64,000 nucleotides of DNA from VAZQ01 sp963841105 (GCA_963841105.1 CAWJCB010000004.1:62001-126000), one strand, 5' to 3'. Shown: positions 52,298-62,015, counted from the first letter of the stretch. Translations and numbers: made by a program. The notes: generated by a model from the letters alone, not told the origin.

Positions 52298-53500
52298 ATG
52301 CAGGCGCGATCCACAGCCCTGGCACTGTTCGCTACGCTCATCGCCGGCGGTGCTGCCCAGGCGCAGGGCACGATCAAGATCGGCGACATCAACAGCTACA
52401 AGGCGATGGCCGCTAACATGGCGCCCTATCGCAAGGGGGTTGATTTGGCGGTCGAGCAGATCAATGCCGCCGGCGGGGTTAAGGGGAGGAAATTCGAGAT
52501 TGTCTCGCGCGACGACGGCGCTAATCCCGGGGACGCAGTGCGCGTGGCGGACGAGCTCATCCTCAAGGAACGAGTTGATCTGCTCAGCGGCACCATCCTG
52601 TCGCACATCGGAGTCGCCATCACTGACTATGCCAAGCAGCACAAAGTCTTCTTTCTCGCCTCCGCATCGTTGACCGACAGGATCGTGTGGGAGTCCGGCA
52701 ACCGCTACACCTTCCGACTGCGGCCCTCGACCTATACCCACGCCGCGGTGATGGTGCCGCATGCCGCCAAGCTCAAGCGCAAACGCTGGACCTTCGTCTA
52801 CCCCAACTATGAGTATGGGCAGTCGGCGGTCGCCAGCTTCAAGGAGCTGCTCAAAAGGCAGCAACCCGACGTCGAATTCGTCGCTGACTTCGCACCCCCA
52901 CTTGGAAAGGTCGATGCCGGCTCGGTCGTCCAGGCGCTCGCGGATGCGAAGCCCGACGCCATCTTTAACGTCCTGTTCGGTGGCGATCTCGCCAAGCTCG
53001 TGCGCGAGGGCACGACGCGCGGCCTGTTTCGCGAAGTCGATGTGGTGAGCCTGCTCACGGGCGATCCGGAATATCTCGAACCGCTCAAGGACGATGCCCC
53101 GGACGGGTGGTACGTCACGGGCTATCCTTGGTATCTTATCAAAACGCCCGAGCATCTGGCGTTTCTCGACGCCTACCAGAGGCGCTTCAATGATTATCCA
53201 CGCATCTCCTCGATCGTGGGGTATTCGACGATCCAGGCGCTTGCCGCTGGCATCGCGCGCGCCGGATCCGCCGATGCCGATGCTCTCAGCAAGGCCTTCG
53301 AAGGACTTGAGTTCATGTCTCCGTCCGGCAAGGTGGAATTCCGCGCGATCGATCACCAGTCGACGCTCGGCCTCTATGTCGGCAAAACCGCGCTGCGGGA
53401 TGGCCGTGGCGTCATGACGTCGTACGAATACCTCGACGGCGCCGGGTTTCAGCCGAGCGACGAAGAGGTGCGGAAAAGGCGTCCGGCGGACTCAAAATAG
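52298..53500 (+). CDS. ABC substrate-binding protein (LivK type)
   Basis: This periplasmic receptor of the Peripla_BP_6 family has 400 residues. AGGAG at 52286-52290 fits the ATG at 52298. A signal peptide (LALFATLIAGGAAQAQG) is followed by IKIGDINSYKAMAANMAPYR and VDLAVEQINAAGGVKGRK. No permease or ATPase genes accompany it, so it may use the LivHMGF transporter elsewhere or be the start of a scattered system. It lies 68 bases after the oxygenase gene and probably delivers its substrate. Confidence 0.87.
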   Translation: MQARSTALALFATLIAGGAAQAQGTIKIGDINSYKAMAANMAPYRKGVDLAVEQINAAGGVKGRKFEIVSRDDGANPGDAVRVADELILKERVDLLSGTILSHIGVAITDYAKQHKVFFLASASLTDRIVWESGNRYTFRLRPSTYTHAAVMVPHAAKLKRKRWTFVYPNYEYGQSAVASFKELLKRQQPDVEFVADFAPPLGKVDAGSVVQALADAKPDAIFNVLFGGDLAKLVREGTTRGLFREVDVVSLLTGDPEYLEPLKDDAPDGWYVTGYPWYLIKTPEHLAFLDAYQRRFNDYPRISSIVGYSTIQALAAGIARAGSADADALSKAFEGLEFMSPSGKVEFRAIDHQSTLGLYVGKTALRDGRGVMTSYEYLDGAGFQPSDEEVRKRRPADSK

Positions 53501-53748
53501 GCCGGATATCCCAAACCCTAATTTTAGTGCTCACTTTCACTGGAGCATGACTCGCGTGTATTGGCAGGCGCACCCCCCTCTCCCCGTTGGGGTGAGGCGG
53601 TACGTAGGAAAGGTGTACGGGTAATCGGGGGGAGAGCCGGCGTGACGGATGGGTGCCCTTCAGGCCGGTGGACTGCTCCTAAGTGCGCTGAGCCCGCTCG
53701 CAGGAGCTGCGACGCAAGCGTCGCGGGGTGCCCCTCCAGAGGGGGCCC

Positions 53749-55569
53749 TCAGCGGTAGAAGGCGCCGCGGGGCGGCCGCGGCCGCGCGTAACGCATCCCG
53801 CTGTTGGAGAATATCGGCTGGTACGTGGCGACTTGGCGCGCACGGTGGGCCAACCTGCGGTGGTGCGCGGGAGCTGACCGCGCCGGAGCTGCGATCTCCG
53901 GCTCGTGTTTCTGCTCGGGTGCGGGGTCAAGGATCGCGCGCGAGCCCTTGATCGCAGCCAGCGTGCGGCTGTCGAGGTTGTAGAGGTCGCGGCGCGTCTG
54001 CAGCTTGCCCGCGTCGTCGACAAAGGCGGTTTGATAGGTCAGGTGAATCCAGATCGGCACCGATTGCAGCTGGATCTCCTGCTCGGTGTTGCCGAACATG
54101 CTTTTGATCTTCTCTGCCGTCCACTGCTCGTCAGGCCGCGCCATGTGGGAGAGAATCTCGGCATATTTTGCCGCATCCTGCACGCGCATGCAGCCGTGGC
54201 TCTCGGCGCGCACGTCGTGGGCGAAGAAATATTGGTCCGGAGTGTCGTGCTGATAGACCATGAAGCGGTTGTAGAAGTTGAAGCGGATGCGCCCGAGCGG
54301 GTTTTCGCCGCCGGGCGGCATCGTGATCTGCACCTCGCCGTCCGCCGCAGTTTTCACGCGCAGGCCCATGCGCGACAGCACGCCCGGGTCCCTTGCCCGC
54401 GCCGGCAGGTATTCGTTGTGCACGATCGAGGGCGGCACGTGCCAGGTCGGGTTGATGGTAAAGGAGTTCATCTTCTCCGAAAGGAGCGGGGTAGGCATGC
54501 TCGGCTTGCCGATGACGATGCGACTGGCCCACACCTGCCTGCCCTCGTGCAGCACCTTGAGCGTGAAGTCGGGCTCGTTGACCTCGACATGCGCGTTGCC
54601 GAGATCGCGCGGGTACCAGCGCCAGCGCTCCATGTTGGCGATGACGGTATCGACGCGGCGGTCAAGCGTGGGACGGTTGAGCTTACTGACCGTCCGCGCG
54701 TCGAGATTGCCGGTTGCCGGCAGGTCGTTTGCGCGCTGGAAGCGCTTCACGCCGTCGGCGAGCTTGGCGTCGTAGCGCCGATCGGACGCCTCGCCGGAGA
54801 GCTTGAGCCTCTCGCGCAATGACGACACACGCGCATCTTCCATCGGGTGCTTGCGGTTGAAGCTGAGCACCGGACCCGCGGCGATCTCGTTCAGTCCGCC
54901 AGCGGCCCTGCCGCGAAGCTCTGCAAGCGCCGTCTTGAGCTTCTGATAGGGCTCGTTCTGCGGGCTGAATTCATCGAGCGCGTTACCGGCATCGGCGGCC
55001 TCCGCGACTCTGGCGAGCACTTGCGCCGGATCTGGCGGCGCTTGCGGCAGCCCAATGTTGTCCTCCCTGACCAAACGATAGGAAAAACGCCCGGCCTGCA
55101 CATGCCGCGCATAGGTGAGCACGGACTGCGTGAGCGCGAGATCGGCGGCGGCGAGCGCATCCGGAAGAGGCCCGGCAAAGTTCGGCGTCATGTAATCGCC
55201 GGGATCGAGGCCGTCGGCATCGGCGTTCTTGAGGCGGGCAATCACCGCCTTGCCACGCGCATTCTCCACCCCCTTGTCGAGCCAGAGCGGCGCCAGATTG
55301 CGCTTCCGATAGAAGGCTTCGATCGCCGCATGCTCATTCTCGCTGGCGAAGATACGGTTCGGCTTCGTGGCGAGGAGATCGCGAATCCGTTCCGCGATCA
55401 CGCGATCGGCGGGATCGAGCGAGGCCAAGGTATCGGGTGCCGGGGTCTCGTCGGCCACGCTCGCCGGAGCGCCCAGCCCCGTCTCCTGTGCGAGCGCGCA
55501 AAGGGGCGCGGCAAGCAAAAGCGCAACTGCTGCGCTTGCGAGGATGTGGTCGCAACGGACGCCGCTCAT
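53749..55569 (-). CDS. L,D-transpeptidase (YcbB type)
   Basis: This 606-residue periplasmic enzyme has a signal peptide (ILASAAVALLLAAPLCALA), a scaffold region (FYRKRNLAPLWLDKGVENA) and a peptidoglycan-binding domain (DGVKRFQRANDLPATGNLDA). The YkuD catalytic domain has its active-site Cys in HDVRAESHGCMRVQD. It forms 3-3 cross-links in peptidoglycan or attaches proteins to it. The ATG at 55569 fits the signal peptide; an open frame extends to 55731. The C-terminus carries a Pro/Arg-rich tail. Confidence 0.9.
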   Translation of the reverse strand: MSGVRCDHILASAAVALLLAAPLCALAQETGLGAPASVADETPAPDTLASLDPADRVIAERIRDLLATKPNRIFASENEHAAIEAFYRKRNLAPLWLDKGVENARGKAVIARLKNADADGLDPGDYMTPNFAGPLPDALAAADLALTQSVLTYARHVQAGRFSYRLVREDNIGLPQAPPDPAQVLARVAEAADAGNALDEFSPQNEPYQKLKTALAELRGRAAGGLNEIAAGPVLSFNRKHPMEDARVSSLRERLKLSGEASDRRYDAKLADGVKRFQRANDLPATGNLDARTVSKLNRPTLDRRVDTVIANMERWRWYPRDLGNAHVEVNEPDFTLKVLHEGRQVWASRIVIGKPSMPTPLLSEKMNSFTINPTWHVPPSIVHNEYLPARARDPGVLSRMGLRVKTAADGEVQITMPPGGENPLGRIRFNFYNRFMVYQHDTPDQYFFAHDVRAESHGCMRVQDAAKYAEILSHMARPDEQWTAEKIKSMFGNTEQEIQLQSVPIWIHLTYQTAFVDDAGKLQTRRDLYNLDSRTLAAIKGSRAILDPAPEQKHEPEIAAPARSAPAHHRRLAHRARQVATYQPIFSNSGMRYARPRPPRGAFYR

Positions 55570-55982
55570 GCCGCGTTTCTCCCAAAATCCCGGCGGACCT
55601 GCCGCGTGCGCGCCAGATTCGCACATCGCCGTGCGGCTCCAGACTGAGCCCAATCCGTGCGTCGAGCAACGGGCGGCGTTCCAGTTGGCGTCGCTTTTTG
55701 GTGATTTTGACTCACTGTCACTTCGTTGCAACGTTCTCGCGATTGCGCGAGCGTTTTTTCTTGATGTGTGTCTTGGCTACAACGTCAGCAACTGCACTTG
55801 CGTCGGCGCCTCGGCGGCGCATCAGAGCACATCCAACTTTCGGTAGGGCGTTGAACGGCCGATGTGTCACGCGCCGTGCCAAGTCGACACCTACGCTGCT
55901 CGCATCTCAAGGGCGCCAAACCGCCGACCTGGCGGTGCAGGCGCCGACCGGGTACGAATTGGCGATTAACCTCGAGACTTAT

Positions 55983-56177
55983 CGCCAGCAGCTCGCGCGA
56001 GTGCGCAATGTTCGCGGCTCGGTTGCCGTTGGCGAGCAGCCCATAGTGTCGGATGCGACGGAAGCCCTTCGGCATGAGGTGAATCAGGAAGCGTTGGATG
56101 AGGTCGTCGGTCGCCAGCATCATCGTCTGTAGTGGCCCGGCTCCTTGATGCAGATTGCTCACAAGCTCGAACTTCAC
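55983..56177 (-). pseudogene. IS91-like transposase remnant
   Basis: The segment MMLATDDLIQRFLIHLMPKG, FRRIRHYGLLANGNRAANIA and RELLA matches the C-terminal half of IS91/IS801-type Y2 transposases. The upstream catalytic part is absent, and after RELLA the similarity stops. No terminal repeats or target duplication were found. It is a decayed insertion-sequence fragment 36 bases from the end of the radical SAM gene. Confidence 0.7.
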
Positions 56178-56213
56178 CGACTGCGCCGCGCCCCCTGCAA
56201 AAATGCCAGCCAG

Positions 56214-57980
56214 TCAAGCCACTCGGCCAACGCCAGTCAGCTCCGCGATTTTCTTGGCGTGCGCAACCGCTGCGCGTGCCCCCGTCGTCTTCGTGAGCAG
56301 GTCAAGCGTCACGTCTTCGTCGTCGCCTACCGGCGTGAGCGCCTGATCCATATAGCCTCGCGCGTCGGGGTCGCGTGCGATGGCCGTCTTCCATACAAGG
56401 AGCCGTCCGATCAGGCCGGCCAGGATCGCGTGCTTGTAAAGGGTCTCCCACACGAAACGCGGCCAAAAGACCCATGGGCTTTCGCGCGGCAGGCCGGGGC
56501 GACGCTCGGACGGATGTTTGAGACGAAGGATGCCGCTCTGGAGCGGATGCACCTTTTCGAGGCGATCCGTCGTCGAAAACGTGAGCAGCAGCTTGACGAG
56601 GCTACCCATCGGCCCGCCGGTAGCTGCCGTGCGACGCAGTAGCGTCTTCATATGCTCCGGCTTGTAATATAGCGACCAAGCTTCATGATAAATCGCCTCC
56701 CACTCCTGCCCGCTCATTTTGATGTGGCCGGTACAGGCATGTTCCGTATCGTAGTTGTTGAGGTCTGAATCCATCGCGATGCCCTTAGTCCAGAGGGTCC
56801 GGTGATCCTCCGAGCCGGGCAGCGGCGTCAGACAAAAGAACTCGAGAACGTCGAGCGGCAGCTCCTTCTGAACGATAGCGATATCGCGTCTAATGCTCTC
56901 CGGTGTATCGGCTGGAAATCCCAAAATGTACCCCGCGAGCGTCATCATCCCCTGCGCTTTCCAGGCGAGCAGCATCTTACGGTACTCGGTGATCTTGTTT
57001 TGGTGCTTTTTCGCTGCTGCCAGATTGTCCGGGTTGACGTTCTCCAATCCGATGAAGACCCGCGTGACGCCGGCTCGCTTCGCTTTCTCTACGAAGGCAG
57101 GGATCTTGTGGCAGAGCGTGTCGACTTGAATCAGCAAGCCGAGTGGGATGCCGTGCTTTTCACGGAGCTCGATCAGGCGATCGAAGATTGCTTCCCACTC
57201 CCTGTTGCGTGCAAAATTATCGTCAGTAATGAAAAACTTGTGAATACCTTGCGCCCAGTTGAGGCGCACGAGATGCTCGACATCGTCCGCTGAACGAAAG
57301 CGCGACTTGCGGCCCTGCACGTTGATGATGGTGCAAAATGAGCACTGGTACGGGCAGCCGCGGCCTGCGTCGAAACTGGCGCTCAGACCAAGCGTGCGCG
57401 CAATGTATCTCTTCGGGAGGAACGGCACGGGCGTGCCCTGCAATCCCGGCAGGTCCTTCATGAAGTTGTACACCGGCGCAAGCCGGCCCGTGGCCGCGTC
57501 GCGCAACACCATGTCGAGCCGGCTTTCGGCTTCCCCCGCAAACATCGAGATACCCATCTCCCGGCAAGAATCGAGATCAATTGCGCGGCCGTCGAGCATT
57601 GAGAGGCATCCAGATACGTGGAAGCCTCCCATGGCAACGGGAATCCCAGCGGCCCGGAACGGTCTTGCGATGTCGAGGGCGCGGGGATACTGGTTCGACT
57701 GCACGCCGATGAGCGCGAGAAGGCCGTAGTTGCCGTGGCGACGGAACTGAGCGAGCAGAGCCGGCACGTCGATGCGTGTGTTCGTCTCATCGAGCACTTC
57801 AATGTCGATGGCGACGTCGGGCCCAAGGACCTGCCGCTCGGCGCAATCGGCCGCAATACCGTACACAGCCGCGAGCGAATTCGACGGAATCATCGCGCGC
57901 CACCAGCGGATCACGTACCCATAATCATCGTAATGCGAGGGTTTGATCAGAATGAGCTGGAAGCATCGTTTCGCGGCCAT
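56214..57980 (-). CDS. Radical SAM protein with B12-binding-like N-terminus
   Basis: This protein has 588 residues from the ATG at 57980. The N-terminal 180 residues resemble a cobalamin-binding Rossmann domain (LLALIGVQSNQYPRALDIAR, VAMGGFHVSG) but lack a DxHxxG motif. The radical SAM cluster is CPYQCSFC, about residues 209-216. FITDDNFARNREWEAIF and GYILGFPADTPESIRRDI follow, as in this superfamily. A C-terminal extension (EWEAIYHEAWSLYY) is also typical. Such enzymes methylate or rearrange unactivated carbons, for instance in lipids. Substrate unknown and no pathway genes adjoin. Confidence 0.83.
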   Translation of the reverse strand: MAAKRCFQLILIKPSHYDDYGYVIRWWRAMIPSNSLAAVYGIAADCAERQVLGPDVAIDIEVLDETNTRIDVPALLAQFRRHGNYGLLALIGVQSNQYPRALDIARPFRAAGIPVAMGGFHVSGCLSMLDGRAIDLDSCREMGISMFAGEAESRLDMVLRDAATGRLAPVYNFMKDLPGLQGTPVPFLPKRYIARTLGLSASFDAGRGCPYQCSFCTIINVQGRKSRFRSADDVEHLVRLNWAQGIHKFFITDDNFARNREWEAIFDRLIELREKHGIPLGLLIQVDTLCHKIPAFVEKAKRAGVTRVFIGLENVNPDNLAAAKKHQNKITEYRKMLLAWKAQGMMTLAGYILGFPADTPESIRRDIAIVQKELPLDVLEFFCLTPLPGSEDHRTLWTKGIAMDSDLNNYDTEHACTGHIKMSGQEWEAIYHEAWSLYYKPEHMKTLLRRTAATGGPMGSLVKLLLTFSTTDRLEKVHPLQSGILRLKHPSERRPGLPRESPWVFWPRFVWETLYKHAILAGLIGRLLVWKTAIARDPDARGYMDQALTPVGDDEDVTLDLLTKTTGARAAVAHAKKIAELTGVGRVA

Positions 57981-58372
57981 AGTGGACTGCAGCACCGTCG
58001 GTCTCCCGCGTTGACGCCATTCGGTCTATTATTGCACGCGAACGCCACCTCGGAGGTCCGGGTCCAAACCGCGTTCAATCGATCCACTGCCTAAATGGTC
58101 TTGACGTCAAGTGGCAAGCTCACGCTGTAAATAGACGGGCAGGGCGTGCCTGCTCTGCTTCAGGCGCCGGGACTCGCGCTACAGTTCGGGCGCTCGCCGC
58201 ATTGGATCAAGAGCAAGAGCGGACCCCGGTCTGGCGGACCACGGTAAGGTCTAAAACCGCTCGTGCGCAATGCTCGGTCTGCGACGACGGGCTCACCATT
58301 CAGTCCCACGTAAGCGACAGGGAGTAAGGTCAGCCCAAGGGGCGCGCGACGTTCCAAGGAGGATATGCAATC
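57981..58372. other. Gap without a recognised gene
   Basis: No plausible gene, repeat or terminator was recognised. AAGGAGG at its right end is the ribosome-binding site of the glycine-rich protein gene. Confidence 0.4.
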
Positions 58373-58633
58373 ATGTTGCGCAAAACTCTCATCGCCCTTG
58401 CCGGTGCCGTTGCTATTAGTGCTGTAGCGATCGCCCCAAATTTCGCATCCGCCCGTGGTGGTGGTCATGGCGGTCATGGCGGTGGTCATGGTGGTCATGG
58501 CAGTCATGGTGGGCAGGGTTTCCACGGTTTCCATGGTGGCGGCGGTGGCGGCTTCGGCTACGGTGCATACGCATACTCTGGTGGGTACAACTGCTGGCGG
58601 CGGCATCGCAGGGTGAGGCTTTGGGTCTGCTGA
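58373..58633 (+). CDS. Small Gly/His-rich secreted protein
   Basis: This 86-residue protein has a signal peptide (LIALAGAVAISAVAIAPNFA) and a mature part rich in GGHGG repeats, with about 12 His and many Gly. It ends in NCWRRHRRVRLWVC. Similar small proteins are frequent in rhizobia. His-Gly repeats could bind metal ions, but the role is unknown. AAGGAGG precedes the ATG by 9 bases. The repeat makes this region prone to slippage. Confidence 0.7.
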   Translation: MLRKTLIALAGAVAISAVAIAPNFASARGGGHGGHGGGHGGHGSHGGQGFHGFHGGGGGGFGYGAYAYSGGYNCWRRHRRVRLWVC

Positions 58634-58780
58634 TCCAGCGTCGTATCGCCTAGACGTTGCAATCAGTGACCTGCCGGTTCAGGCACCGATCAAGTACGGA
58701 CTGGTGGTCGCGCAAATTACAGGCTCGTGGGCATACGGTACGCTTGATGCCGCCGGCTTACGTGAAGCCCTATGGGTCGC

Positions 58781-59296
58781 TTACGGGTGTCTCTCCTTGC
58801 TGCTGCTCAGGCGATCGGCAATTGCCAGCAGGAGCATCGCGGTCGCGAAGGCCAGCAAGATACCCACCACCCAGCCAAGCCTGGCGCTGTCGGCGTGGCG
58901 TTCGATATCCATGAACCACTCCAGCACGTTGACAGCGGCAATGGCTGCAATCGAGCCGAGGAGCTTCTGCTTCAGGTCGGAAAATCCGATCTTGACCAGT
59001 CCCTCCGGCCAATCCGGATGTTTCACGAGATCGATGTGAGCGACGAAGTTCTCATAGCTCGAGCAGATCACGATGACGATGAGATTGGCGACAAGGGTGA
59101 GATCGACGAGCGTAAGGATGCCGACGGTGATATCAGCGGGCGCGGCAGCAGGGGCCTGGATGATGAATTCCGCGAGCTTGAGCATGAATTTGTAGACGAG
59201 TGCGGCCAGACCGAGAATCAGACCAAGCAGGAATGGCGCCAGCAGCCATCGGCTGTTGAACACGATCGCTTCGAGAATGTCCTTTACGCGATGCAT
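58781..59296 (-). CDS. YqhA/UPF0114 family membrane protein
   Basis: This inner-membrane protein has 171 residues and four predicted helices. ILEAIVFNSRWLLAPFLLGL opens the protein, LVDLTLVANLIVIVICSSYENFV lies in the middle and WPEGLVKIGFSDLKQKLLGS follows, all matching the UPF0114 (YqhA) family. Function is unknown. The stop at 58781 is well clear of neighbours. Confidence 0.87.
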   Translation of the reverse strand: MHRVKDILEAIVFNSRWLLAPFLLGLILGLAALVYKFMLKLAEFIIQAPAAAPADITVGILTLVDLTLVANLIVIVICSSYENFVAHIDLVKHPDWPEGLVKIGFSDLKQKLLGSIAAIAAVNVLEWFMDIERHADSARLGWVVGILLAFATAMLLLAIADRLSSSKERHP

Positions 59297-59363
59297 GTGC
59301 AGATTCGCGCGCAGGCGGTGTCACTGCACAGCCGGGAACGCAGACCCGCGGCCGCGGTGGTCG

Positions 59364-59750
59364 TCAGAACCAGGGGCGGAAAAACGGGAATTGTGGTCCT
59401 GATGTGTAGTGCCGCGGCCTCGCATAGCGTTCCCGCCGCGGGGCTGTCTTGACCTCGCGCACCTTCGTTTCGGGCTTTGGGGCGACGACCTTGCTGTCCT
59501 CAGCAATGGGCTCTGGCGGCGCTAATGCGAACGCGGCGCGCGGCTCCAATTCGGCCGGCGGGACCCATGGCGCATCGGCGTAGTTCACAACAGTGTTAGG
59601 CGGCGGATGATACGCGCCGAGCCCCTGGTTTGTGACGACCGACGGTTGCATTAACCAAAAAAGGCAGAGCGCAAGCCCGCCGTACACCGCAAGAAATATG
59701 GCGAATGCCGCTGCGATTCCGGAGTTCTGATGTGAGCCACGCCGACGCAA
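59364..59750 (-). CDS. Membrane-anchored Pro-rich hypothetical protein
   Basis: This 128-residue protein has one N-terminal transmembrane segment (AAAFAIFLAVYGGLALCLFW) and a soluble part rich in Pro, Ala and charged residues (PPEPIAEDSKVVAPKPETKV, RRERYARPRHY). No known domain is recognised. It is separated from the YqhA gene by 67 bases on the same strand and may be co-transcribed. Confidence 0.6.
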   Translation of the reverse strand: MRRRGSHQNSGIAAAFAIFLAVYGGLALCLFWLMQPSVVTNQGLGAYHPPPNTVVNYADAPWVPPAELEPRAAFALAPPEPIAEDSKVVAPKPETKVREVKTAPRRERYARPRHYTSGPQFPFFRPWF

Positions 59751-60049
59751 ACGGATGCCCCCCTGCTAACGCCCCAACAGCGGCAAATTGTTAGTCGCTG
59801 GCACCGGCAAAATGGTTCAATTGTCACGGGCATTACCACGGGGACGCAGCACTGACTGCCGCCTGATTCGCTTGCCGTGCAAAGGCGATTTTGAATATGC
59901 ACATTGCCCGGCGCGCTCATGTCGGGCGAAATGGCGCTACACTCTCGGGACGTGTGGGCACGCCGCCAGGATGGGATATTTGTTGAGCTCCGACCTGTGT
60001 TCGGCGGCTTTGCCCACCCTGCGCTGATTCCTATCGACCGCGATTCACA
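59751..60049. other. Gap without a recognised gene
   Basis: No motif, hairpin or credible frame was seen. It lies upstream of the Pro-rich protein gene and after the DUF992 gene, both on the minus strand. Confidence 0.35.
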
Positions 60050-60529
60050 CTAGCGCGCCGGCAGGCCCAGATGAAAAGCCACAACACCGACGGCGAGATT
60101 TAGACCGATCTGGCCGCCCAACGAGATGGGCTGCAAAGTGACCGTCCGGTTGGAGCCGCCGATCAGAACATTCGCGCCAAGCCCGGCGCCCACTGATGCT
60201 TCGCCGCTCGCTCCGACGTAATCCCCTGCGAGGAAGCCGGGGCCGGCGACTGTTCTGGTGAACACCGCCCAGACCATCTTGCCGCCGCCGGTAATCCCAA
60301 GATCGAGACCGTACTTGGTTATCGTGCCATCGTAGTCCTCTTGCCGGCTTGGCCAGCTCGGCTGATCCGGCGCGAACACGCACGATATCTGCTTCTGCGA
60401 TCCGATGATGAATCCGAGGCCGCCAGATACGTTGCAAGTCAATAGTCCCGCCCTGATTTGCTGCGCTGCCGCTGGCGTTGCGCAACCCACAATCAGCAAC
60501 AGAGCGACGGCGAACAGACGGTTCGACAT
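60050..60529 (-). CDS. DUF992-domain protein
   Basis: This 159-residue protein has a signal peptide (LFAVALLLIVGCATPAAAQQ) and then the DUF992 pattern: IRAGLLTCNVSGGLGFIIGS, ISCVFAP, YDGTITKYGLDLGITGG. It ends with a glycine-rich beta region. The family is found mainly in Hyphomicrobiales; function is unknown, with a periplasmic or outer-membrane location likely. GGAGGG stands 4 bases before the ATG at 60529. Longer upstream frames are not supported. Confidence 0.85.
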   Translation of the reverse strand: MSNRLFAVALLLIVGCATPAAAQQIRAGLLTCNVSGGLGFIIGSQKQISCVFAPDQPSWPSRQEDYDGTITKYGLDLGITGGGKMVWAVFTRTVAGPGFLAGDYVGASGEASVGAGLGANVLIGGSNRTVTLQPISLGGQIGLNLAVGVVAFHLGLPAR

Positions 60530-60550
60530 GGGACCCTCCAGCCTCGGTGT

Positions 60551-60686
60551 ACCTCCCCTTTCAGGGGAGGTCGACCGCCGGAGCGAAGCGACAGGCGGTC
60601 GGGTGGGATCGCTTCGACGCCCGAGATTGCTGCAGCCGACCACACCCGGCTCGCTTTGCTCGCCGACCTCCCCTTTCAGGGGAGGT
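60551..60686. repeat. Dispersed element with paired hairpins
   Basis: ACCTCCCCTTTCAGGGGAGG plus T occurs at 60551-60571 and again at 60666-60686; each is itself a hairpin. Between them GACCGCC (60573-60579) pairs with GGCGGTC (60594-60600). It fills most of the gap between the polysaccharide deacetylase and DUF992 genes and resembles rhizobial intergenic palindromes. Confidence 0.65.
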
Positions 60687-60698
60687 ATTAGATCGAGC

Positions 60699-62015
60699 TC
60701 ACCGCGTTTGCGGACCCAGATCGACCGGCGGGCGCACCCCCGACAATTGGTGCCCAATCGGGCGGGGCGGACGAGGTGGACCCTCCGGGACGGGGGAGGC
60801 TGGAATGGTCCCCGTCGTGCCCGGATCCTTCGGCGGGGCGCTCGAGCTCGCAGCGGGCTTTTTGGGGGCAAACTTGTTAGGTACGTGCTTGTTGTGAGCG
60901 AGCTTTGGCTTCTCACGCAGACTGAACCGGAATGGACGGGAATATCGGAAATTGTACGCAGCCGGAACGGGCAGCACCGTCGCCTCGGCCCGCGCTGCAT
61001 GGAGCACCGGAGCCGGCCATGCCGTAGTCGCGAGTAGCGCAGCCCCGCCGTTGTGCGTCTGGCGTTCAAAGGTCTGCGCCAAGGCGATCTTAACGCCGGG
61101 GTCGCCGAAGTGCTCGATTCCAAAGTTCTCCGGAGCAGGAACTGAGAGGATGGTTTCCTGCGGTTCTGCTCCGACCACAAGCGTGCGTGGCCAGACCTGC
61201 TGCTCCGGGGTGCGGCGCGCCACCCATTGCTCCGGCTCCGAAACCGTTTTTGGCCGGTCGGCGGTGGCCGGCACGACATGCACAATCTTGTAACCGCGCG
61301 CCTTGAGCTCCTTGAGGATGCTGGGAAAAGCCAGCGCGGTGGCGGGCTGAATATCATGGAGCAGCAAAATGCCCTTGCCGCGTGCCTCGATTCGGCTGAT
61401 CGCACGTTTGGTGACTTCCTGGCTCTTGATGTGGGTCCAGTCATCCGCAAGGAAATCGAGGCTCCACGTCATGTAGCCGTGCGCGGCGAGATACTGTTCG
61501 ACCGAGTCCTGCCGCAACAGTCCGGGGATGCGGAAAAAGGGAGAGATAGCCTTGGGATCGCCTAGCGCGGCGAGCAGGGAGGCGTGACCGGCATCGATCT
61601 CCTGCGCGGCCTGATCGGTGGTCATCTTGGCGAAGGTGAAGGGATGATTCTGGCTGTGGTTCGCGACCGTGTGCCCTTCATTGTAGACACGACGCACAAT
61701 CGAAGGATAGCCGCGCGCCATGCGGCCGACCATGAAGAAAGTCGCCTTGACGCACTCGGATGCGAGCGTGTCCAGAATGCGGTTGGTGTAAGGGGGCAAC
61801 GGGCCGTCATCGAAGGTCAATACGACCTCGTGATCCTTGAGCGGCAGAGATTCTGAGTACTGCAGGCTGCCAACGCGGGGATGCTCGCTTGGGTCGATCG
61901 CAATGGTGCGACTAACGCCGAGTGCTTCCGCTGGGCATTCACCGGCAGCTGCTGCTGCGGTCCCGAGGCTGATCACGGACGCCAGCAAGCCATATGCGAC
62001 AATGATGCTGCGCAT
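60699..62015 (-). CDS. Polysaccharide deacetylase family protein
   Basis: This 438-residue protein has a signal peptide (IIVAYGLLASVISLGTAAAA) and a NodB-type deacetylase domain. VVLTFDDGPLPPYT holds the catalytic Asp and the metal Asp, HTVANHSQNH the metal His pair, FFRIPG the motif-3 Arg and LLLHDIQP the C-terminal His. The end is a Pro/Ala/Lys-rich tail. It likely removes acetyl groups from chitin-like or peptidoglycan sugars. The ATG at 62015 fits the signal peptide. Confidence 0.88.
   Translation of the reverse strand: MRSIIVAYGLLASVISLGTAAAAAGECPAEALGVSRTIAIDPSEHPRVGSLQYSESLPLKDHEVVLTFDDGPLPPYTNRILDTLASECVKATFFMVGRMARGYPSIVRRVYNEGHTVANHSQNHPFTFAKMTTDQAAQEIDAGHASLLAALGDPKAISPFFRIPGLLRQDSVEQYLAAHGYMTWSLDFLADDWTHIKSQEVTKRAISRIEARGKGILLLHDIQPATALAFPSILKELKARGYKIVHVVPATADRPKTVSEPEQWVARRTPEQQVWPRTLVVGAEPQETILSVPAPENFGIEHFGDPGVKIALAQTFERQTHNGGAALLATTAWPAPVLHAARAEATVLPVPAAYNFRYSRPFRFSLREKPKLAHNKHVPNKFAPKKPAASSSAPPKDPGTTGTIPASPVPEGPPRPPRPIGHQLSGVRPPVDLGPQTR

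Noticed and set aside
51929..53356. Minus-strand open frame of 475 codons
   Set aside because: It lies antisense to the Rieske oxygenase and ABC receptor genes, both with clear family motifs.
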